Source: JAUXFS01 sp050329575
GTDB taxonomy: Bacteria > Pseudomonadota > Alphaproteobacteria > Rhodospirillales > Defluviicoccaceae
Assembly: GCA_050329575.1 (NCBI GenBank)
Contig: JBHJOP010000005.1
Location: 1-27,786, forward strand
Direction: 5' to 3'
Length of the DNA stretch: 27,786 bases
How positions within the stretch are numbered: position 1 is the stretch's first letter; the number at the start of each line of letters is the position of its first letter. A program made the position numbers and the translations under genes. Shown one piece after another: positions 22,638-27,786 of this stretch. Under the pieces are notes generated by a model. It saw nothing but the letters and a program-made list of their open reading frames with translations, ran no database searches and was not told where the DNA came from.

Positions 22638-22671
22638 GCGGGCCGGACCTCCGGCCCGCTCTTGGTTTTTT
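22638..22671 (+). terminator. intrinsic terminator after hsp20
   Basis: A 10-bp GC-rich stem (GCGGGCCGGA, 22638-22647, with TCCGGCCCGC, 22650-22659) has a very tight loop, 4 nt if the closing A-T pair opens. It is followed within six bases by six T (22666-22671). It starts 23 bp after the hsp20 stop. Confidence 0.85.
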
Positions 22672-22744
22672 GGCGGCCCGGAGATCGCGGCGACCGTTTC
22701 GACTCCGCTTGAACGAACGGGGCCACGGTTCCAGCGAAAACCGG

Positions 22745-22772
22745 TTGTCGTATGGCTCAAATGGGGTATTCT
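22745..22772 (+). promoter_or_regulatory. sigma-70-like promoter candidate for chpT
   Basis: TTGTCG (22745-22750) and TATTCT (22767-22772) are spaced 16 bp. The expected start, about 22779, falls at the edge of a perfect palindrome. Confidence 0.4.
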
Positions 22773-22774
22773 GA

Positions 22775-22800
22775 CTCGTCCCCCACGTGGGGGCCACGAG
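22775..22800. promoter_or_regulatory. palindrome at the chpT transcription start
   Basis: CCCCCACGTGGGGG (22780-22793) is a perfect 14-bp palindrome. The flanks CTCGT and ACGAG extend the symmetry, with two extra C on one side. No T-run follows, so a terminator is unlikely. An operator at +1 or a 5' hairpin in the chpT leader are the readings I favour. Confidence 0.5.
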
Positions 22801-22833
22801 GCCGTCGCGGCCCGTCGGGTGGGATGGCATCGG

Positions 22834-23568
22834 ATGAGGCAGAAACCGGACGAGGTCGACAGCGACAACCGCCCCGGCGTTCGGATGGCCGCCGAGGGGG
22901 GCGAGTTGCGGCTGGCCCAGCTGATGTGCTCGCGGCTGTGCCACGATCTGGTCGGGCCGGCCGGGGCGATCAATGCCGGCGTCGAATTCCTCCACACGGG
23001 CGATGGTCACGACGAGAGCGCTCTCGGGCTGCTCGCGGCGAGCGGTCGGCAGCTCACCCGCCGGCTCGCCTTCTACCGGGTCGCCTTCGGTCTCGCCGGC
23101 GGCGCCGCCGGGGTGATGTCACTGACCGAGGCACGGCAGCTGGCGTGCGACCTGCTTTCCGGGGGGCGGATCGAGCTTGATTGGCCGCTGCTCGGCGCCG
23201 GCACCGATCCGCAGGCCCCGCGACCCCTCGAGATGGTGCGGCTGGTCCTCTGTCAGGTGCTGATCGCCGCCGAGGCACTGCCGCGCGGCGGCCGCCTGGA
23301 GGTTCGGTTCGACGAGCGCGCCGACCACCTGCAGCTGACCGTCGGCGCCCGCGGCCGCGATGCCGGCCCCTCCGCCGAGCTTCTCGCCGCGCTCCGGCCG
23401 GACGCCGTCGCGGCCGCCCTCACCGCCCGCACGGTCCCCGGCCATTTCGCCGCCCGCCTCGCCATCGGGCTGGGAGCGTCGCTGCGGATCGACGACGGCG
23501 GGGGCGATCGGTGGACGGTGTCGGTAGCGGTGCCGGCGGATCCGGAAGTTGCCGCGTCCGCCGCATGA
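22834..23568 (+). CDS. chpT: ChpT-like histidine phosphotransferase
   Basis: ChpT takes phosphate from the CckA kinase receiver and passes it to CtrA and CpdR. This 244-residue protein has the dimerisation helix with the phosphorylated His37 in LMCSRLCHDLVGPAGAINAG. A degenerate histidine-kinase-like ATPase fold follows, with RLVLCQVLIAAEALPRGG and a final SLRIDDGGGDRWTVSVAVP. It lacks the N, G1 and G2 boxes of a true kinase, as expected. ATG 22834 follows a GGGTGGGA stretch; an upstream GTG (22819) is in frame but not needed. It faces ctrA across 39 bp, a linkage that supports the assignment. cckA is not in the window. Confidence 0.92.
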   Translation: MRQKPDEVDSDNRPGVRMAAEGGELRLAQLMCSRLCHDLVGPAGAINAGVEFLHTGDGHDESALGLLAASGRQLTRRLAFYRVAFGLAGGAAGVMSLTEARQLACDLLSGGRIELDWPLLGAGTDPQAPRPLEMVRLVLCQVLIAAEALPRGGRLEVRFDERADHLQLTVGARGRDAGPSAELLAALRPDAVAAALTARTVPGHFAARLAIGLGASLRIDDGGGDRWTVSVAVPADPEVAASAA

Positions 23569-23607
23569 CCGACCGCCGCGCCGACGTCCTCGCGACCGGG
23601 GATGCCG

Positions 23608-24321
23608 TCAGCCGTTGACCACGGCCTTCAGCGGCTCGGCATGGACCGCCGGCTCGCGCAGCACGTAGCCCCGCCCCCACACCGTCTCGATGTAGCTCTC
23701 GCCGCGGGTGGCGACCGCCAGCTTCTTGCGCAGCTTGCAGATGAAGACGTCGACGATCTTCAGTTCCGGTTCGTCGATCCCGCCGTAGAGGTGGTTGAGG
23801 AACATCTCCTTGGTGAGCGTCGTGCCCTTGCGCAGGCTGAGCAGCTCGAGGATGCCGTATTCCTTGCCGGTCAGGTGCAACGGCCGGCCGTCGACGTCGA
23901 CGGTACGCGCCGCCAGGTTGACGGCGAGGCGCCCGGTGCGGATCACCGACTGCGAGTGGCCCTTGGAGCGGCGGATGATGGCGTGCACACGGGCGACCAG
24001 TTCGCTCCGGTCGAACGGTTTGGTGAGATAGTCGTCGGCGCCGTTGCCGAGGCCCTTCACCTTGTTCTCGGACTGCGACAGCCCCGAGAGAATCAGCACC
24101 GGCGTGGTGATCCGGGAATGGCGGAGGCGGCGCAGCACTTCCATGCCGTCCATGTCCGGCAGCATCAGATCGAGAATGATGATGTCGTAGTCGTAGAGCT
24201 TGCCGATTTCGAGGCCGTCCTCGCCGAGATCGGTGGTGTCGACCACCATCCCTTCGGACTTCAGCATCATCTCGATGCTCTGGGCCGTCGTGGAGTCGTC
24301 TTCGACCAGCAGGACTCGCAT
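23608..24321 (-). CDS. ctrA: cell-cycle response regulator CtrA
   Basis: CtrA is an OmpR-type regulator that binds TTAA-N7-TTAA and controls cell-cycle, flagellar and chemotaxis genes in alphaproteobacteria. It has 237 residues. The receiver begins MRVLLVEDD, with phospho-acceptor Asp51 in LDLMLPDMDGMEV and Lys in YLTKPFDR. The winged helix contains LTGKEYGILELLSLRKG, LYGGIDEPELKIVDVFICKL and WGRGYVL, near-identical to known CtrA. The C-terminus reads AVVNG and lacks the Ala-Ala degron used for ClpXP proteolysis in Caulobacter, so turnover may differ. GGGGG precedes the ATG. It is convergent with chpT. Confidence 0.97.
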   Translation of the reverse strand: MRVLLVEDDSTTAQSIEMMLKSEGMVVDTTDLGEDGLEIGKLYDYDIIILDLMLPDMDGMEVLRRLRHSRITTPVLILSGLSQSENKVKGLGNGADDYLTKPFDRSELVARVHAIIRRSKGHSQSVIRTGRLAVNLAARTVDVDGRPLHLTGKEYGILELLSLRKGTTLTKEMFLNHLYGGIDEPELKIVDVFICKLRKKLAVATRGESYIETVWGRGYVLREPAVHAEPLKAVVNG

Positions 24322-24361
24322 CGTGAAACCCCCAATACTCGTTTAAGTCGATCGAGTGGCC

Positions 24362-24431
24362 TTAAGCTTCGTTAATAGGTAGCAGACGATTCGCTTTTCT
24401 GCAACCTAAAAAAGTGTCAATTATGTATTAA
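24362..24431 (-). promoter_or_regulatory. ctrA promoter region with GANTC site and CtrA-like boxes
   Basis: On the minus strand TTAA-N7-TTGAC (24416-24431) is one mismatch from a CtrA box. A symmetrical TTAA-N6-TTAA (24362-24375) sits nearer the gene. Between them GAATC (24388-24392) is a CcrM (GANTC) methylation site, about 10 bp upstream of a TATTAA -10-like hexamer (24372-24377). In Caulobacter the ctrA P1 promoter also carries GANTC and CtrA sites, so autoregulation and methylation control are likely. The exact start is unknown. Confidence 0.55.
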
Positions 24432-24540
24432 GCTCGCATGGCGGGTAGTATACAAAATATGTGCTGTTGCTTCGATGATGCACCCCTGATCTGGTAGGCT
24501 CTCGGACCTACCCCCGTCGGGCGAGGGCGTTCCGCCGGCC

Positions 24541-24556
24541 TTTACCCGTCGTTAAC
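24541..24556 (+). promoter_or_regulatory. CtrA-like box upstream of fliI
   Basis: TTTA-N7-TTAAC matches the CtrA consensus TTAA-N7-TTAAC at all but one position. It lies 71 bp before the fliI start. Flagellar genes are classic CtrA targets, and ctrA itself is the divergent neighbour. Confidence 0.5.
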
Positions 24557-24626
24557 AGCCCCTCCGCCACAGTGCCGGACGCCGCCGCCGCGGCCGCGAT
24601 GTCGATCAACGCAAAGGGGAAATCGG

Positions 24627-25967
24627 TTGTCCGGCCACGCCGACGCCATCGCCGACGAGATCGAGCGGCTGCCCGACTGCACGTTTTACGGGTCGGTGGG
24701 CGAGATCGTCGGGCTGCTGGTCGAGCTCGACGGCCTGCAGGGCTGCCTTTCGGTCGGCGACCACTGCCGGCTCATGACCCGCGACGGCCGGCGCATCCCG
24801 TGCGAGACGGTCGGCTTTCGCGGCGGCAAGGCGCTGGTGATGCCGTTCGCCCCCATCGAGGGCATCGGTCTCGGGGCACGCGCCGAGGTCGGCAGCACCG
24901 ATCCGGCGCTCTACCCCGCCGAGGCGTGGCTCGGGCGGGTGATCGACGCCTTCGGCGATCCGGTGGACGGCAGGGCGCCGCCGCCCCGCGGGGCCATCCG
25001 CTACCCGCTCAGGGCGTCACCGCCACCCGCCCACGGCCGTCAGAGGGTCGCCGGCAAGATCGACCTCGGCGTCCGCGCCATGAACGCCTTCGTCACCTGC
25101 TGCCGCGGCCAGCGGATGGGGATCTTCGCCGGCTCCGGAGTGGGGAAGTCGACCTTGCTGGCGATGATGGCCCGCCACAGCGCCGCCGAGGTCGTGGTCA
25201 TCGGCCTGATCGGCGAGCGCGGCCGCGAGGCGCGCGAGTTCATCGAGGACACCCTCGGCGCCGACGGCCTTGCGCGCAGCGTCGTCGTCCTCGCCACCTC
25301 CGACCAGGCGCCGCCGGTCCGCCGCCAGGCCGCCTACGCCACCTTGGCGGTCGCAGAGTATTTCCGCGACCGCGGCCGCGACGTCCTCTGCCTGATGGAC
25401 AGCGTCACGCGCTTCGCCATGGCCCAGCGCGAGATCGGCCTCGCCGCCGGCGAGCCGCCGGCGAGCAAGGGCTATCCGCCGTCCGTGTTCGCCGAACTGC
25501 CGCGCCTTCTGGAACGGGCCGGCCCGGGCGCCGGCGGGCAGGGCAACATCACCGGCCTGTTCACCGTGCTCGTCGAGGGCGACGACATGAACGAACCGAT
25601 CGCCGATGCGGTCCGCGGCATCCTCGACGGCCACGTCGTCCTCGACCGCGCGATCGCCGAGCGCGGTCGCTTCCCCCCGATCGACGTCCTGCGCAGCGTC
25701 TCGCGGACCCTTCCCGGCTGCAACAGCGCCGAGGAGAACGCCCTCGTCGAGCGCGCTCGCCGGCTGCTCGCCACCCACGCCGACATGGCCGAACTGATCC
25801 GGCTCGGCGCCTACCGACGCGGCAGCGACCCCGACGTCGATGCGGCGATCCGCATCATGCCGGCGCTGGAGGGATTCCTTCGCCAGGGCCCGGTGGAGAC
25901 GGCCGTTCTGGCGGCAACCTATGCCGCGCTCGCCGCCGCCCTCGACGGCGGTCCGGCCGAGGGCTGA
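24627..25967 (+). CDS. fliI: flagellar export apparatus ATPase FliI
   Basis: FliI is the cytoplasmic ATPase that energises substrate entry into the flagellar type III export gate. It is 446 residues, the usual length, with Walker A AGSGVGKST (168-176), the IGERGREAREF segment (195-205), Walker B VLCLMDSVTRFA and the C-terminal helical domain. The start is TTG 24627, supported by AAAGGGGA seven bases upstream; the nearby ATG 24599 is out of frame. Flagellar identity over the virulence ATPases is supported by fliJ immediately downstream and the CtrA-like box upstream. Confidence 0.93.
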   Translation: MSGHADAIADEIERLPDCTFYGSVGEIVGLLVELDGLQGCLSVGDHCRLMTRDGRRIPCETVGFRGGKALVMPFAPIEGIGLGARAEVGSTDPALYPAEAWLGRVIDAFGDPVDGRAPPPRGAIRYPLRASPPPAHGRQRVAGKIDLGVRAMNAFVTCCRGQRMGIFAGSGVGKSTLLAMMARHSAAEVVVIGLIGERGREAREFIEDTLGADGLARSVVVLATSDQAPPVRRQAAYATLAVAEYFRDRGRDVLCLMDSVTRFAMAQREIGLAAGEPPASKGYPPSVFAELPRLLERAGPGAGGQGNITGLFTVLVEGDDMNEPIADAVRGILDGHVVLDRAIAERGRFPPIDVLRSVSRTLPGCNSAEENALVERARRLLATHADMAELIRLGAYRRGSDPDVDAAIRIMPALEGFLRQGPVETAVLAATYAALAAALDGGPAEG

Positions 25968-25975
25968 GCCAACCG

Positions 25976-26416
25976 ATGGCCCACGGCCTCGACAGCCTGA
26001 TCCGCCTCGAGCGCTGGCGGCTCGACGAGCGGCGCCGCCTCCTCGCCCGGCTCGTCGGCCGTGCCGACGACCTCCGCGCCCAGGCGATGCGCCTCGAGCG
26101 CGAGATCGCCGACGAACAGGACCGCGCCCGCGACGATCCGCTGGGGGCCGGCATCGCCTATCCCGCCTACGCCCGCGCCGTCATCGACCGCCGCGCCCGC
26201 CTGAGCGCGGTGATCGCCGCCGCCGAAACGGAAGTCGCCGCCGCCCGCGACGACCTCGCCCTCGCCTTCCGGCAACTCAAGGCGCTGGAAGCCGCCGCCG
26301 CCGAGCGTGCCCGCCAGGCTTCGCTGCGGGCCGCCCGACGCGATCAGGCCGCGCGCGACGAGATCGCCCTCCAGCGCCACCGGTACCGCTCCTATTCGGA
26401 GTCCCGCGTCCGCTGA
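25976..26416 (+). CDS. fliJ: FliJ-like flagellar export chaperone
   Basis: FliJ is a small coiled-coil protein that inserts into the FliI hexamer, much as the gamma subunit does in F1-ATPase. This 146-residue protein is almost entirely charged helix (LERWRLDERRRLLARL, then LRAQAMRLEREIADEQDRA, and a second long heptad region to about 135) with no membrane segment. It starts 8 bp after the fliI stop. Sequence alone is weak for this fast-evolving family; the call rests on length, coiled coils and position. Confidence 0.78.
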   Translation: MAHGLDSLIRLERWRLDERRRLLARLVGRADDLRAQAMRLEREIADEQDRARDDPLGAGIAYPAYARAVIDRRARLSAVIAAAETEVAAARDDLALAFRQLKALEAAAAERARQASLRAARRDQAARDEIALQRHRYRSYSESRVR

Positions 26417-26425
26417 ACCGTCGCG

Positions 26426-26441
26426 GGCCGCGCCTGCGGCC
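26426..26441. terminator. short hairpin between convergent fliJ and RTX genes
   Basis: GGCCGC (26426-26431) and GCGGCC (26436-26441) form a 6-bp stem with a GCCT tetraloop, between the two stops. There is no T-tract on either side, so termination is only a guess from position. Confidence 0.3.
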
Positions 26442-26442
26442 G

Positions 26443-27786
26443 TCAGACCCAGAGAACCTCGCAGTCGATGGCGCACTGCTCCGGCGTCCAGCGGACGAAG
26501 TTGTCGCGGTTGACCGGGTTGTTCTCGGGATCGATGTCGTCGGCCTCCCAGTCGCCCGAGTCGCCGGCATCGAGCAGGGTGATGAACTGGCCGTTCGAGA
26601 GACCGATGCGGACGTCGTGGACCAGGTTGGCGTGGTTGTCGAAGATGCCGATCTCCACCTTCTCGACCCGGAAGAACGGCGCGATCTGTCCGCACAGGGC
26701 GATCACGTCGCACTCGTCCCAGTCGACGATGACGTCGTGCGCGGTACCGCCGCGGACGTCGTCCTGACGGAACAGGAAGACGTCCGGCGTGCACGCCTCG
26801 CCCGGCACCTCGCAGCGGATGCCGATGTTGTCGATGGAGAAGTCCTGGGCGGTGGCAAAGTCCGGCTCCTCGTCGAAGTCGAAATCGGTGTCGGCGATCG
26901 GCACGCGCAGCTCGATGCGGACGATCTCGCCGAAGTCGAGGTCGGGGTTGACGTCGTTGATGCCCTGGCGCAGGACGCCGGGGATGCGCACCGTACCGGC
27001 GACCGGGGCGCCGCCGGCGGCAGTGTCGCCCTGGTCGACGACGAACTCGCTGAGCGCGAACGCGAGGTCGAACAGGTTGATGAAGTTGCTGAGGATCTCA
27101 AGCCGCGCCACCGCAATGTCGCCGCCCGCGTCCTCGAACTCGTACTCCAGCGGGATCCAGGTGGCGACGCCGACCTCCGCCGACGGCACGTTGCTGCGGA
27201 CGTTCATGTTGAACAGTTCGCACTGCGTCAGATCGGCCTGATCCGGCACCACGGCGAACGCGTCCGCCGCTTCGCCGGGGGTGCCGTTGCCGTCGCGATC
27301 GGTCTGCCAAATGACGCGGAAGTTGGCGCTGGAATCGTCTTCGGAGCTGAAGCGGCCGCGGGACGAGCCGACCTCGTTGACCTCGTTCAGCGAGTTCTGG
27401 CCCGGGCCCGCCTGAACGTCCGTCTCCAGGGTGCGGAACGTCCGGCCCGGGATGTCGGTGTTCGCGAACGGGCTGGTCGGGTTGGCCCCGTCGACGACCC
27501 CGTCGCCGTCGATGCTCTGGGTGGTGTCGAAGCTGTCGATCAGGAACGTCACCAGCCCCGCCGCGCCGCCGCCGGCGGCGTTCGGGCCGCCGATCAGGGT
27601 ATCGTTGCCGGCTCCGCCGGCGATGACGTCCGAGCCGGCCCCACCGTCGACGACATCGTCGCCCGCACCGCCGTCCATCTGGTCGTTGCCGGCACCACCC
27701 GACATCGTGTCGTTGCCCGACCCGCCGAGCATGATGTCGTCGCCGTCTTCGCCGAACATCAGGTCGTTGCCGCCGTCGCCCTTCAT
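26443..27786 (-). CDS. RTX calcium-binding protein, C-terminal part (cut by right window edge)
   Basis: The visible 447 residues open with seven or so RTX nonapeptide repeats (residues 3-67, for example GGSGNDTMSGGAGND), which bind calcium and mark type I secretion substrates. A roughly 250-residue beta-rich domain follows (FDTTQSIDGDGVVDGANPTS, then NMNVRSNVP and VATWIPLEYEF). A serralysin-like segment comes next (DVFLFRQDDV, HDVIVDWDECDVIALCG), and the end is acidic, finishing CEVLWV. The ATG at 27786 is at the edge and may be internal. Seven cysteines in this part are unusual for RTX proteins. The function beyond calcium binding and probable secretion is unknown; no type I transporter is in the window. 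Confidence 0.85.
   Translation of the reverse strand: MKGDGGNDLMFGEDGDDIMLGGSGNDTMSGGAGNDQMDGGAGDDVVDGGAGSDVIAGGAGNDTLIGGPNAAGGGAAGLVTFLIDSFDTTQSIDGDGVVDGANPTSPFANTDIPGRTFRTLETDVQAGPGQNSLNEVNEVGSSRGRFSSEDDSSANFRVIWQTDRDGNGTPGEAADAFAVVPDQADLTQCELFNMNVRSNVPSAEVGVATWIPLEYEFEDAGGDIAVARLEILSNFINLFDLAFALSEFVVDQGDTAAGGAPVAGTVRIPGVLRQGINDVNPDLDFGEIVRIELRVPIADTDFDFDEEPDFATAQDFSIDNIGIRCEVPGEACTPDVFLFRQDDVRGGTAHDVIVDWDECDVIALCGQIAPFFRVEKVEIGIFDNHANLVHDVRIGLSNGQFITLLDAGDSGDWEADDIDPENNPVNRDNFVRWTPEQCAIDCEVLWV

Noticed and set aside
22745..22800. Terminator at the chpT palindrome
   Set aside because: No T-tract follows on either strand, and the hsp20 gene already has a clear terminator about 100 bp upstream.

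Overview
The window is very GC-rich DNA from an alphaproteobacterium, probably of the Rhodospirillales type. This rests on a ChpT phosphotransferase next to CtrA, a GANTC methylation site and CtrA-like boxes around ctrA and fliI, a FixL/FixJ-style two-component pair, and a candidate ROSE-type RNA thermometer before an hsp20 gene. The gene mix (metabolism, cofactor, envelope, cell-cycle and motility genes in short operons) looks chromosomal. No rRNA, tRNA, intact insertion sequence or CRISPR array was recognised.

Layout, left to right. 1-1153: the N-terminal part of an AsmA-family envelope protein, running off the left edge, divergent from an ArsC/YfgD-family reductase (1331-1672). 1740-2630: a radical SAM protein on the minus strand. 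2631-3174: an AT-rich island with two arrays of 10-bp TTTTTGACGA repeats. 3175-3881: a MntA/HepT (MNT-HEPN) toxin-antitoxin pair. 3894-6292: ahcY followed by an agmatinase-family gene in one minus-strand unit. 6456-8658: a PAS histidine kinase and a FixJ-type regulator, divergent from glpK (8943-10454). 10524-13423: a molybdenum cofactor cluster with moeA divergent from fdhD-mobA.

13424-14132 is a decayed stretch with a truncated MerR-family gene and two perfect inverted repeats. 14133-16406 encodes a Wzc/ExoP-type polysaccharide co-polymerase fused to a tyrosine kinase. Then come a TetR-type regulator and a convergent, 4-bp-overlapping peptidoglycan-binding/CHAP-like gene (16797-18220). 18433-21745 is a TamA-TamB pair in which TamB is unusually short. 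21940-22671 is a complete heat-shock unit: sigma-32-like promoter, structured leader, hsp20 and terminator. 22834-24321 holds chpT and ctrA facing each other. 24627-26416 is fliI-fliJ with a CtrA-like box upstream. The right edge is the C-terminal part of an RTX calcium-binding protein.

The most coherent regulatory theme is on the right: ChpT passes phosphate to CtrA, and CtrA probably acts on its own promoter and on flagellar fliIJ. The features most worth following up are the phased T-tract arrays beside the toxin-antitoxin pair, the thermometer with its bulged G opposite the Shine-Dalgarno, the short TamB, and two tandem repeats that each carry a run of in-frame stop codons at the end of a gene.
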